Assembly: GCA_029448655.1 (NCBI GenBank) | Contig: JACCLO010000005.1 | Coordinates: 1,426,001 to 1,490,000 of the forward strand | Source of the DNA: Wolfiporia cocos | Lineage: Eukaryota; Basidiomycota; Agaricomycetes; Polyporales; Phaeolaceae | Direction: 5' to 3' | Length of the DNA stretch: 64,000 nucleotides | Shown here: positions 35,714-47,726 of the stretch, piece after piece | How the letters are laid out: every line of letters starts with the position of its first letter | How positions within the stretch are numbered: position 1 is the stretch's first letter | Program-made: the position numbers and the translations under genes | The notes under the pieces: model-generated | Database searches by the model: none | The model's input: the letters and a program-made list of their open reading frames with translations, nothing else | Told to the model about the DNA's origin: nothing

Positions 35714-37812
35714 ATGGGTGACATTCTCTACCAAGAATTATGGGGTGCTTCCGGCCCACAGTATGGCCCATGGTTCGGTGGTATGGTTTTGTCTACGTTG
35801 TGCGTGGATCAACGATTCCCGGGTCACGAATCACAACTCAGAAGGCTTGCTCTAGCTTGTATGGGATTACTTGTGCTCATATGATGTACTACTTCTGGCA
35901 TCATGCACAAGATCCCATGTGGATGAGAAGCATGGTATGTCTATGCAAACATCTATCTGTCTTGTCGCATGAAGTAATCGCTTCTGATATAGGTAGCCGC
36001 TCTTTGGTATCCATGCAATGCTCATAATTGTCCATGACATATTCTAATCGACCTGCTTTAGGGAGCTGGACACCGTTGTCTTGCTATTTAGTATCACGGT
36101 CAGCGATGCGCATTTATTTGTTAGCTTGGGGCTGAGCTACCAACAGATCTTCTGGTGCTACATCATCATCACCAATCCGGCTGTGGATGGGATGGCTTCT
36201 ACTTCAGTTGTGACGTTGGTTGGGTGCGTCAGAAATACGTGTAGCTCGGTCTGTATTACTAAATCAGCATGCTTGGCTAAATCTGCAGCATCTCTCTTTC
36301 GGTATGCACATATCTTGCGGCTGTGAAATCTCACTGAACTAGAAATTCGACGTACAATGAAAATCAGACCGAATTTATACTCGCTGTGAGCTCCATCGCG
36401 ATTTGTGGTTGACTGTCCTGATGGTATGCCATGATATCACTCAGTGCATCATAGTGCTGATCGTGCAATGGTCAATACGTTCTTCGTCTAGTATATGCCA
36501 TCTCATAAACTTCCAATAGCTATTACATATACTTTGTCGACAATTAGTCAGTTCCCCTCTATGTCATGACACTCTTGCTCACTAGCTACCAAACAGCTTC
36601 TCGGCGTACATGGTATACTAGGTCGTTGACATGCATGTTGGTGAGTCTCAGAGTACGAATGATTGTACTTGATTGATACCTGAAGTACACTGTAGTACGT
36701 TCTCGCTACGGGCGCATTCGGTACGTCAAAGCTTAATCAAAAGCTGGAGCATCTTGACATGAATTCTCCATTGATAGCTATTGGAGCCGGTACGTCTGCT
36801 CAATCGTTCTGTTCTTCTCCTGCAGATTCTTACTCCTCATCTAGTCAATGTATATTATGCGTGCGTTTCAAGTCCATCGTAGCATGTACTCAGCTCTGAC
36901 GGCCAGTGATGATCGTGCGATTCAAAGTATCCACACTAGTCCTGAAACGGTACCTGGCTATGGCGTCCCCAGCGTAGATTCCTTATATTCCAATTCATAT
37001 CTATACACAGTATGGTCTCCTCACGAAATTAATAAATCATTGATAATTCTCATTCTGCTTCTCAGGTGCCACCAATCATCCAGATGGCGCTTAACTTTCT
37101 GACGGACACCATCATCACAGTCTCTCTTTGCTTGAGCATATCGCGCAAGCACTCTATACTGGAACCGTGTGTATTCGCGGAATGTATTGTCTACGAAGAT
37201 GCTACTGATGTCCGCACACCCGGGTAGGGACCCAATTTTGATCAAGCTGAGCCAGTATTTCGTGAACCGAGGAATTCTGACAACGTAGGATATCTAAGTT
37301 CGAAGCTTTAGTGTGCGTGGCGCTCACATTCCGCAAGGGCTATTCAACTTGTTCAGATGGTGATTGTGAGTTGGAATCCCCTTTCGAACGACTGACAGGC
37401 GTAGTAAGTCGATACCCTCAGTATATCGTTGATCAATTTGCACCTCTTGATGAGTATACGAACTACGAGTATCTGTGGATTGCATTATACTTCATCGAGA
37501 GCAAAAGTGAGTTGTTTGACATTTTGCAACGCAAGATGATTAATCATCAATGTAGTCTATGTGAACTCCTTCCTTGCATTGTGGGGGACAACCATCCTCC
37601 CTCGCGTAATGCCTGACCTAGAGTTTGACTTCAGATTGAACGCCCGCGGCCATCTGAGGGAAATGGGTGAGGTGCGAGAGCTCCAGATTAGAGAGAGGTA
37701 TACAAATAATACCCCAGCTGGAGATTCTTCACTAGTATGTTCCGTATTGTGTCGCAACTTGTGCACGATGGGGATTGCTAATCGGAACACAGATACAAGT
37801 TCCTGGTCGTAG
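35714..37812 (+). CDS. DUF6534-type membrane protein (copy C)
   Basis: The start MGDILYQELWGASGPQYGPWF at 35714 is longer than in copy A. A canonical intron joins it to LYGITCAHMMYYFWHHAQD. Then come LDTVVLLFSITVSDAH and a helical stretch, MALNFLTDTIITVSLCLSI (helix six, near 37095) and YIVDQFAPLDEY. The last exons read VYVNSFLAL followed by FRLNARGHLREM and a polar tail. The stop used is at 37810-37812 (SSWS), but a further splice could extend the tail as in copy A. In this copy VYVNSFLAL and LNAR are separated by an intron of about 60 bp as usual. Helix order is complete; integrity was not proved for every exon. Confidence 0.66.
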
Positions 37813-38373
37813 AAGCATTGCTTGGCACCGTCTACAAGGCCCAATACAAATTCAACGGACGCGGCCTCGGGGCTCAGCAGAGTTATTCAGAGATGAAAGA
37901 ATTGAGGACTGCTCGAAATCTGTCTTAATTATTGAGTGAATGCTTCTCATAATGGATCTAGGATGCGCGCGCCGACTGCGATATGATGTGAATTATCTAC
38001 ACGTATAGGAGCTGCTTTCTGACTTCAAGCTATTATTGATATTAGCACACTATCTGTCGGAATGGAGGTAGATGTGCAATGCATCTGAGGCCGATTGCAG
38101 GCAAGTAGACCTCAGGAAGGCGAGTCAACAGCTCTCAATCCTCAGGTCTCCTGGCCCGGTCCTGCCATCTTGGACGTCTTCCAAACGTGTGGAATGGCAC
38201 GAACTCCGCTGCGGTGCCACCAGATCTCGATCGGTCGCAGTAGAATATTTCTACATTGCATTATTCCGTCTCTGCCGCTCGGGCGATAACAGGTCCGGTA
38301 TGAGGCGACAGTGTCTGAGCTACACGCTGAGTACTTATACCAGAGACTTAGCTTGATGAGGGCGGACTCCCAT

Positions 38374-40284
38374 ATGCCCACTGCAGACTCCGACTTCAAC
38401 AGCAGCGTTGGCTGCGTATTTATTGGCGTCGTATTTGCTGTATTGTAAGATAGATCACCGATCGTTCGACTGCGACTTGCACTCACTTGAATGATTATAG
38501 ACTATACGGTGTTACTTGTGCCCAAGTTATCTATCATGCTTATTATTATCAGGAAGACCAAAGATACATTAAATGCCTCGTGTGTGTCCAGAACGTATAG
38601 ACTGTCCAATCTTAAACTGAGACACTGATAGGTTGGCGTGCTTTGGTTTATATTTAACGCTATGTGTCCGTGGACAGAAGCTGACCACTTAACACCTCCA
38701 GGCTATTGGATACTGCTTCCACCACTCTGAATGTCTACGTGAGCCAACGCCGCTGTCTCACCAGAACAATTTCAAATATCTGATGGTGATCTACACCCCG
38801 TCCATCCCAATGTCACAGCGCACGCCGTGCTGAGTAAGCTATGCCCTGTGCTCTTTCGCTCGCTTGCTGTGAGTGAAGATTCGGATTATTCCGGTCATAT
38901 TACTCAATGGCGAACGCTCCATTCTGCAGGCTGAATATCTCATCTCTGTGAGCGCTCTCTAGTTGTGCATACTGTATATTGTGGCTAACATGTCTGTAGA
39001 CACTGATGATTATTCTTGTTCAATGGTAGCGATCAGATCTCGCGCCACTGATCTGAAGCAATGTACTGATAGGATTGTCGAAGCTTCTATGTGCATACTA
39101 TCTGGAGGCGTCAGTCTCATGACTTTTGAGCTGATTGGTGGTTCGACTGAACAACGCCCATCTCAGTCATGTCTAAGCAATCTCGTCGGCTGCCACTCAC
39201 AGCTGTGATGGTACTTGTGCCTCCCACATCTCTGTAGTGCACGCACTGACAGATGTGCATCCGAAGTTAGCCTTTCCTTTGGCGTCGTGCGGTACGTCTT
39301 CCAGCTATGTGCATGTATGCAGACTCGATATAGCGTCATCTATGACCACAGTTCTCGGGGTCGGTGAGTAGTTCCCTCACCTCCTTGCCGACGTCAACTA
39401 ACGAGAGGTTGGCGATAGTGACTTCGTACCTCATGTGAGAAGAGAAAACTCTTACTGTCGTACGCAGTTTGGCTGACATTCTGTTGTGAATATCCTACAG
39501 GGCGCATACATCGGGTGACATCGCGTCTGCAGAAGAGAGCTACTACACTCAAACATCCACGTCGGTCATCTACTTCTATGGCAAAGTGCGCCTCGGTGGT
39601 TCGGCTTCATGCACAGGACATCCCTGATGTGGAGATTCTACAGTGGCTAACAACACTGCAAACTGTCTTCGCGTCAGTAGCGGACATCTGCATCACCGTT
39701 GTCATGTGCTGTTACTTTATGAAGAATGCGAGAGAGCCTAGCCTTGAGCAGTGAGTGCTTATATACACGATCATGGTTCGGTTCTGCGTATGGGGTGCTC
39801 AATCGATACAGGACCAAGTCGCTCCTTCGGACACTTACAGTCTACACCATCAATTGTGGCCTTTTGACCACGTGCGTCTCCTCTGTTCTGTCAGGCGGCG
39901 TCTGTACTGAAGATGCGTTAAGAGTTCTCCAGATCCTGCAAGCTGTGACGGTGAGTACAGACATACATGGCAAGCTCCCGTAAGCTCAAGACATATGATT
40001 TAGTTCATCGTGTATCACGAAGGAGTGTTCTATTGGCTCTCGTTCCATTTCCCAGGCAGCAATGGTATTTTTTCGCTGCCGGATAAATATCCGAAAGCTG
40101 ACTAGATGAGTCCGATGTAGTCTATGTCAACTCGCTGTTGGCTTTGTGAGCGTCATCTGTCAATGATTACGTTTTACCAACACCTCTGCACGCTAGACTC
40201 AACGCCCGACGCCGGCTGCGGCGTGTCAGCCAACCTGATTCTTCTTTGAACCTGGCTCAGATTAATGTCACCAGCCCGGTTTGA
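38374..40284 (+). CDS. DUF6534-type membrane protein (copy D), possibly damaged
   Basis: Close copy of B: start MPTADSDFNSSVGCVF at 38374, then LYGVTCAQVIYHAYYY, LLDTASTTLNVY, TTLQTVFASVADICITVVMC, RTKSLLRTLTVYTIN and VYVNSLLALLNARRRLRRV, with the stop after NVTSPV at 40282-40284. In the fourth intron, copy B has a CTCTAG acceptor directly before its YPDVTAHAV exon. Here the corresponding bases are changed (CTACACCCC), and the next AG lies inside the exon and shifts the frame. Unless another splice is used, the protein is broken after the third helix. The rest of the coding exons look well preserved, so loss would be recent. Confidence 0.6.
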
Positions 40285-40609
40285 GCAAATATGCGGTCCA
40301 CTTCGAAGCATCCGGTTGTCATTGTTGAAAGCAGGACTGCATTGGAGTAGTTGATATGTTAGTAGTGACTTTTTCGGCCTATACCTTTCCCTGATGTACC
40401 ATGATTGACTAGAATTGACGGGATAGATTGAACGTGCGGATTTTCGTCTTTGAACGAGAAGGTTCCTCGAAGAAATGGCATCGCCAGGTTGCGGACAACG
40501 TCCTCATGAGCATTTTTCTATTCATTTCAAGCGACAGTGACAAAAGACGACATATCAAAAATCGTGAGAATGGCATATAACGGGGGCCCTGTGTCTCCCA
40601 AAACAACTG
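40285..40609. other. Spacer between DUF6534 copy D and the Tyr-Pro gene
   Basis: About 325 bp between converging genes. The sequence is similar to 33171-33470 in the first duplication copy. No gene is seen. Confidence 0.45.
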
Positions 40610-43600
40610 CTATGAGAATGGATATTTAGAGCGATCCAGTTTCGCCACAGGCCGCCCTGTAGGTGACGAGGGCGTCGTCGGCTTCGGAGGTGTGGGGAAT
40701 CGGGACAGTGCCGACCCTGCAGTGCGTGTCGGACTGTCATCTTTCGGTGGTGGGGAAGTGGCTTGCGCTAAGCAATGATTCATCTTAAGTAGGAGCACAG
40801 CAAGCAATCTGACGGTAAGTGCTCACAATTGGACTGGTCAAACACCTTCGCCCTTTGTAACACAGCGCTTGGCCGCCCTTCGCGAGCTGTATTCGGCATT
40901 GTCTTCGACCGACTGAGTGCCGGCGTCGCGTCGAGTAGTGGTTGCTGTGCAGGCAACGTCGCCGAGCTCGCCTTCGCAGAGCCTGGTGATGCAGTGGAAG
41001 GGCTATTCTCCGACCCCTCGTCCTCCCCGATGCTGTCCAGCGAGATTGTAGGTCGCGTGGGGCTTTTACGAGCTTGCTCCACCTTAGCGGGATCCTTACT
41101 CGGCACGGAAGGAGCCAGCGTTGATAGAGGCCGCGAAGATGCCGACACTGACATCCGACGATTCACTGCAGGGTGCGGCGGAAGACCGGCTCCAGACAAT
41201 GGACGCCTCGCATTGGCTGATATTGACAAGCGGCGAGCTGCTGGAGTTGCCTGCGTGCCTGTGCGTGTAGGAGGCACAGGCGGTAATTGTCCCTTCGTTG
41301 CCATCTCCGCAGGTTTTGGCGGAAGTACGGGACGTACACTGACAGTTCCCGAGCGCGAGCGGATAGAGGGTGGCGCCAAAGAGGTTTGTGGGACTGCCAA
41401 GGACGGCTTGATTGGCAGTTGTTTCTCAACAGAGCTCGGTGCAGCACCGAATACCTGCTGGTGCAATTCCAGATGGGTAAGTCTGGGCCTGCGTACTGCC
41501 GGCGGCTGTTGAGGACTTTGTACAACCACTTCAGTTGCAACGACTGGACTCGAGTCTGCGATGTCGACTCTCCACACTTTGGGGTAGATAGAAAGATGTG
41601 GATATACCGGAGGGTCTGTAGGCGTCGTTTACTATGATATCGTTCATAGAACATGACTTGCGATACTCACAAATCTCCAAGGCAGGGTATGGCATAGCCT
41701 GTACGAACACTGCCCGAATACCTGCTTCCGATCGTGACTTCGGGCTACTTTGGGGAACGCGCGGGTGTGAACCGGACCGTGACAGTAATGGCGGGTAGAT
41801 GTAAGTCAAATTGTGAGGATACACGGCGGGATCTGCGAGCATGGTAAATCTTATGATGGCTCTATCTGTGCAGAACGCTCACAGATGTCGATGTATGGGT
41901 AGGAACCAGACAGCTGAGGTCGTTGATCCGACGTCGACCCTACAGCCGACCCGAAAACGGCGGAATAGGACGCTGTGTATATCAGCAAGCTAGTTAGCTG
42001 ATGTACTGCGACGAATGTAACAAGTCGTACATGATGCACGAGCGGAGTATTGCGCATCAAGCGCGGCAGGTCCGGACTTCGCTGGAGCCTCTACAGCAGG
42101 ATATATCCGAATCAAGTTCCATGGGTAAACAGCCCTGTCTATGAGCATGTTTTCAGTGGTAGAAAACACATTGACGCAAAGTAAGAACGCACATAGCACG
42201 ATGTTCGGATATGACGGGGACAGTTCAACGTTGAGTCCCTCGCACACTTTGCCACTGTAGGCCGATTTGACGGAGGGATCTGGACGATACATGAGCACTG
42301 TTCCCGCCTGAGAAAAGAGCTGAATGCATACATAGATCAAAATCGGGGTACCTTACAGACACCCCGAGAACAACTGGCGCAGGCGTGCTCAACCCACCTC
42401 GAGGCGTATGTACTGCTGCTACGGGACGACCCTGTGCACCGTCCAGGGAGCGTACAGCCGGGGCTGTAGCCTTATTTCGGACTTCAAGAGACGATACAAT
42501 CGTGGCGGCAGATGCCGTCACACTGGGGTAGATTGTCTGCAAGTTCCACGGGTACACTGGAGGGTCTATTGATCAATTCGTAAGTGCCGGGTTTGAGCAC
42601 AGGTAATAACGTCACGCACAAGGTTCGACAATAGGGTACGCCGATGCCAAGCGCGAGGAAATATACGCTTCCTCGTAAATCACCCGGGTGGTCGCTGCAG
42701 CAGCCTTGGCAGGGTAGATGTCCATGTGCGGATACACGGCGGGGTCTAATGGCAATGAATCTCCGTGAACAACAAATCAGTCACAACTGGGTGTGCCACT
42801 AACACAGGTTGAAGGCCGGGTAATTTGCAGGAAGCGCGACTGAGATGCCCTTGCTCTCGCGGCGAATGCCCTTCGTCTTACTATGTGTCGACATTGCACG
42901 CGTCACAGTCCGCTGCTGGCCGATCGACGGATAGATGTTGAAGTGAGGATATACAGCCGGGTCTGACAGCCATCATGAGCAGGCGTAGTTGTTAAGGCTT
43001 CAGCACTCACAGAGGTCAAATGCCGGGTAAACCGCAGAGTGGATGACAACGGCCTCCTTGTAACGAGCTACCTCTGCTACGTGCACGACGGATGGATACA
43101 AGTTGAACGAAGGATACACCGCAGGGTCTAAACACGAATGAATTTCAAAATCTGCTAGATTGTCGTATTACTTACAAAGGTCGAAGTATGGATAGTTTAC
43201 CCTGGCGCTGTAGCCAGTGGCAGATGTGCTTTCGGACGCACCGTTTACGTACGGCCACACATGCCTCCAATGATGAGCTTGTTGATCGGATCCATCGTAG
43301 TAGGGGAAGACCAGTTTGGAAGAAGGCGAGGTTACATTACCTACTTCTGCTTCATTGTCCTCACGTACTCCAAGAACGTCAGCGCTTTGAATGTCGGCCT
43401 TGTAGTATGGGAAGACGAGTTTCGACGAAGGCGACACTGGATCTTCCTGCGGCGCTTCATTATTCACGTACGGCCCTACGTGCTTCCGCTGATGAGTTTG
43501 CCGATCGGACCCATCGTAGTAGGGGAAGGCCAATTTCGACGGAGGCGAGGTTGCACTACCCACTTCGGCTTCACGTATGCCAGAAGCATCAGCACTTGGA

Positions 43601-45565
43601 GCATCAGCCTTGTAGTACGGGAATACAAGCTTCGAAGAAGACGATACTGGCTCTTCCTGCGGCGCCTCCTGCTGGTATGGCCATACGTGATTCCATGTCT
43701 GAGTCGTCGGGCTGTAATACGGGAATACAAGCGCTGAGGGTGACGGTGTAACAGCCCCAGGAACCTTCTCCCCCTGTTCTTGCGCAGAGTAATACGGCCA
43801 GACCAACCTTGCGATCTCCTGTGCACGGTCCTCAGACGACTTTGGCGGGGCACGCAAGCGTACCGGCAGAGGCGACGGTGGCGCGCTCAGCATCGCGCGC
43901 GCGCCCAAGTCGGGCGAGGGCGCCCTGAACTCGCTCTCTGCGGGAGACGCGGGGTATGACGGTGCGCCCCATGATGTCGCGGTCGCGGGCGTTGGCGGGA
44001 CACTCAGGGGCGCGCGGTCTGCAAGACCCGGGGAGGGGACGCGCAGGACGGGCTCTTGCGGGAGCGGCGACACGGGGTAGGACGGAGGGCCCCATGACGT
44101 CGCAGTTGATGGCGTCGCGGGGCGGCTCGACATAGCGCGACCGGCAAGGTCGACAGAAGCGGCGTACTCTGAGTATGTTATCAGCGGAGAGGGTGGGTAC
44201 GAGGGTGCACCCCAGCTGGTGGCAGTAGCCGGAGTGGGAGGGACGTCGGACAGTGCGCGCATAGCGATGTCCGGCGAGGGCAGCCGCCAGACGACCGAGT
44301 CGTCGTCATCGTCGCACTCGTATTCGGGAGGTCCAGCAGATGACACGGACCAGGCGTAGTCGTCGAGATTCAGCTCGGAATGTTCGCTCGAGTTACTCGC
44401 CGATGGGAGATCACCCAGGGTGTTCGGCATGTTCGCCGGATCTAGGCTGGTTTGTCCTGTCGCCGCCAATGGGCTGTGAGCTACCGAAGCAGTCGCGCGC
44501 CACGATGTGACAAGCGTGTCAAGGTTCTTCCTTGCAGACTTCGGCTCCTCCTCCTGGCGGATGGGGGAGAGCATCTTGAACTGCGCATCGTTGGTGGGAC
44601 TCGGGCCCGGTGATAGATGGCGCGCAGTCCTAGACGCAGAGATGACAGACAGGGTCTCGTAGCGATCGACCAGGTTGAGCTTTCGCGGCACGAGTCGCGG
44701 CGCGTTTGTCGGCTGGGCAGCAAGGCTGTCCAGCTGATCATCTACCTGGTCAAGAAACGTAGTCCTACTGTCGTTACGCAAGTGTGTTAGAGACGGTCGG
44801 CGAGAGTGCACTGCCGAGTGCGGCACGTCTGCGTACTCCTTCCGAGGAGAGGACAGCCAGGCATCATACCAGCGCGCCTTCGCCAAGTCGACGTCAAACT
44901 CGATCTGTCCGCCGATTGGCAGCTGCTGTGGAGGCGGAGTAGGGGATCGCGCTTCAAACAGATGGGCCCAGAGTAGATGCCACGTCTCATCAGAGATGCG
45001 AGGATAGAGGGCGATGCCATTGTGACTCGTATGTAAGTAGAGGCAGATCCCAGTGGTGCTCGGCAGGCTAAATTCACGCGCGATAGCCCCCAGTTGGCCG
45101 CTCATCTGAACGGCGATGGATACGTTGCATACGGCAGCAAGTAGTGATAATACTCACAGTGGGAAATAACGGCATGAGAATGCCTTGAGATAACCTGGCG
45201 ACGGAGCCCGTTGACAGTGTATGCCCGAGGTGACCATGCTCCCTGGTGAAGGCTGTAGGTGGGATTACGACGACGAGCCATTTGATCAAGCTCTTCTGAG
45301 TACGATCGCGAGCCTCGCGCGGACCCGAGTTTATGTAAGTAACACCAGAGGGCCGTCGATAGAACGGTGCAGGTATCTCTGTCGCAGCAAGGTGGGTAGC
45401 TGAGGGTTCCGAGTCTACTCCGTTAACGGGCAGCGAGACCGTAGAAGTAGATGCGTGCCCCGCGGGCTCGTTCTCGGTGTCTGGAGGAGACAGAGGGTGT
45501 GCGGCGCGCGGAAGCTCGAAGACATAGCCAGACTTCTGACCAAGGTTGGCGAGTAGGTGAGACAT
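40610..45565 (-). CDS. Large Tyr-Pro-repeat protein of unknown function
   Basis: I recognise no named family. Exon 1 (45565-45158, MSHLLANLGQKSGYVFELP) joins in frame to a 1.9 kb exon (45105-43176). That exon starts with a conserved-looking domain (IAREFSLPSTTGICLYLH, then LYPRISDETWHLLW and IEFDVDLAKARWYDAW). It continues into two kinds of tandem repeat: ATSWGAPSYP units and SSKLVFPYY / HVWPY units. About eight short exons follow, almost all with phase-1 introns. Most begin YPAVYPxxxIYPSV and end YPxFDL, so the repeat crosses each splice junction. The final part is basic and Ser/Pro-rich. The last exon (STSPPPKDDSPTRT to RSKYPFS) is reached by splicing from 40829; without that splice the protein would end at 40780. 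No signal peptide or membrane helix is visible. Confidence 0.7.
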
Positions 45566-46072
45566 TAGTGTTGAGATTAATCCGTACTGATAAGTAGAAG
45601 GAGGGGCAGAGTCTAGGTTGTCGCCGACTAGCAGCGGAAGATGGGAGGCAAACGCTCTGGCGCAGCTCTGAAATACGGAAAGCTTACAGATGCCTTAGCA
45701 TGACTGATTGGATCAGTAGCGAAATCTGACACACCGTCAGTTGGCAATCCCCAAGGTGACCGTGTCAAGCCGTCCGCCGAGCTGAGAGAGCCAGGGGAGG
45801 AGCGCAGACGGAGGACTAAGCCGGGAGGGGTAGGAACGAAAGCGAAGGACGAAGCTGAGCCCTGCGGAGGGACGCAGTGCGGGATATCGAATTATGGTGT
45901 CCATGGCAGCGTCAAGCCGTAGTTCACGCCGGCTGCCTTTCCGAGCCGTGTCATGGAAGCACGTGCCACGCGCGACGCGTCCCGTGCGTCTGCTCACCTA
46001 CTACCACCGCCACACTCATTGCCGCCTGCTCCTTGTGCTCATTCTTGAACTGTTCAACGAGGCACAGACAAT
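45566..46072. promoter_or_regulatory. Divergent intergenic region, Tyr-Pro gene / CSN4
   Basis: About 500 bp between the starts of two divergent genes, expected to contain both promoters. No repeat or further gene is seen. Confidence 0.4.
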
Positions 46073-47632
46073 ATGGAGAGTAGACTAGCACAGACAGCAG
46101 GTCTCAGCCAAAAGGACAAGGTGACCGCGTACCAATCCATCCTCACCGATCTACTTGCGCGTCCCGATCAGTCGACCCTCGCAGCCGACATCCACATTCT
46201 CGTCGACAATGTCGTCCAGGACAGCGTTGGCCTTGTCATCGGAAGGCAAGTACTCAGCGAACTCGTCAGGGCGCTCGACGAGGGACGCGTGCGGGATGTC
46301 GAGATCCGCAAGGCGATCGTTCAAGATACGCTCACGATTATCCAGCCCCGGATTGTAAGCTACGAAGAGCAGGTAAGGATCATCCAACTCAATACGACAC
46401 AGGTAGTCATCCTGTTATAGGTAAACTCGCTTCGATTCCAACTGGCTGACCTACTCGAAGCAGAGGAGGGATGGAGCCAGGCCGCGCGCGTATTGATGGG
46501 CATCTCGCTGGACTCTGGCCAGAGGTGAGCCACATTAGTGTTGTCACCGTACGCATCCTTAAAGTGCTCGTATATAGAGCAGACGAGGAGAAATTCCGCG
46601 TCTACCTTCGCATTGTGCGCCTGTTACTCGAGGACGAAGATTCTGTTCAGGCAGAAACATACTACAACCGAGCCGCCCTCCTTACACCCTCAACATCAGA
46701 CCAGGAAGCGCTCCTCCAGTTCAAGCTATGCCAAGCACGCATTAGTGATTATTCTCGCAAGTTCCTCGAGGCCGCGCTCCGATACCACGAACTAAGCTAT
46801 ATGGCGGAGATCGATGAGGACGAGCGAAGACATATGCTGTGCGCCCCACGCTCTTCTTCATACACCTGTTTCTCCTGACATCCGTACAGCTCAGCGGCCG
46901 TGACTTGTGCCGTCCTCGCTCCGGCTGGTCCCAACCGCTCGCGTATCCTCGCCTCGCTTTGCCGTGACGAGCGTACCGCGGACCTGCCCATGTACACCAT
47001 CCTGCTCAAGATGTTCCATGACCGCATCCTACGCTCGGGCGAGATCAAGGACTTCGAGCTCACGCTCAAGCAGCACCAGCTCGCCAAGATTGCCCAATCG
47101 TCAAACGACCGCCTGGCCTCCGCCGCCACTGACGAGGATACCCCAGTGGACCCCAGTGCGAGCACGCGCAAGGGGCCCTCAACAGTATTGGACCGCGCGG
47201 TAATGGAGCACAACCTGCTTGCGAGCTCCAAGATATATCATAACATCACCTTCGCCGGGCTCGGGGCGCTGCTCGACTTGGCGCCGAGCGCTGCGGAGAC
47301 TATGGCACGCAAGATGATCGAGCAGGGCCGGCTGAGGGGTTCGATCGACCAAGTGGAGAAATTGATCTGGTTCGAAGCTACGCGGGAAGAGGACGATGCC
47401 CAGGGCAAGGCCGGTGGTCTTGGTGACGTCGAGCAGACAGCCGAGGACACGGGAGCCCCGTTCACCAAACGCTGGGATATGCAGATCCGCTTGACCGCCG
47501 CGAATGTGAGTCCTCGTTGCAGCTCGCTGTGGTAACAGTCGCCTGACCGACTCCCATCATGCGTAGGTGGAATCCATTGTACAACACCTAACCGAGAAGG
47601 GATTGGTAGACTTCGGAGCGGCTCAGGCATGA
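46073..47632 (+). CDS. csn4: COP9 signalosome subunit 4
   Basis: CSN4 is a PCI-domain subunit of the COP9 signalosome, which removes Nedd8 from cullins and so resets cullin-RING ubiquitin ligases. The product has about 430 residues. N-terminal helical repeats include LSQKDKVTAYQSILTDLL and ESIVQ-type segments; the middle contains EDSVQAETYYNRAALL and FLEAALRYHELSYM. The PCI winged helix is at the C-terminus: LDRAVMEHNLLASSKIYHNI, TMARKMIEQGRLRGSIDQVE, then the last exon VESIVQHLTEKGLVDFG. The ATG at 46073 (MESRLAQTAG) is the first in frame and the stop is at 47630-47632. Four introns are inferred, including one of about 50 bp just before the last exon. All parts expected of CSN4 are present. 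Confidence 0.92.
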
Positions 47633-47726
47633 GTAGAGAGCATGTATTGTACGATGATAGCATCAGTCCGATGATCCGGAGTGTCTTTGAGAATGTACCC
47701 TTGCTCTGTGAAAGGTAGCATACGAC
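47633..47726. terminator. Short convergent spacer, csn4 / ctk1
   Basis: Only 94 bp separate the two stop codons, so the 3' UTRs of csn4 and ctk1 very probably overlap. Confidence 0.4.

Larger units (their letters stand above)
37890..40810 (+). repeat. Segmental duplication, copy 2 (keeps the empty hAT site)
   Basis: Colinear with 27517-28032 plus 30915-33665. At 38217-38224 it carries a single CCACCAGA followed by TCTCGATCGG, where the other copy has TCGATCGG after the hAT element and its second CCACCAGA. It therefore represents the state before that insertion. Its right end contains the true 3' end of the Tyr-Pro-repeat gene. Confidence 0.75.

Noticed and set aside
40829..41512. 227-codon plus-strand frame
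   Set aside because: Antisense shadow of the Ser/Pro-rich 3' exon of the Tyr-Pro-repeat gene, whose exon repeats and splices are consistent.
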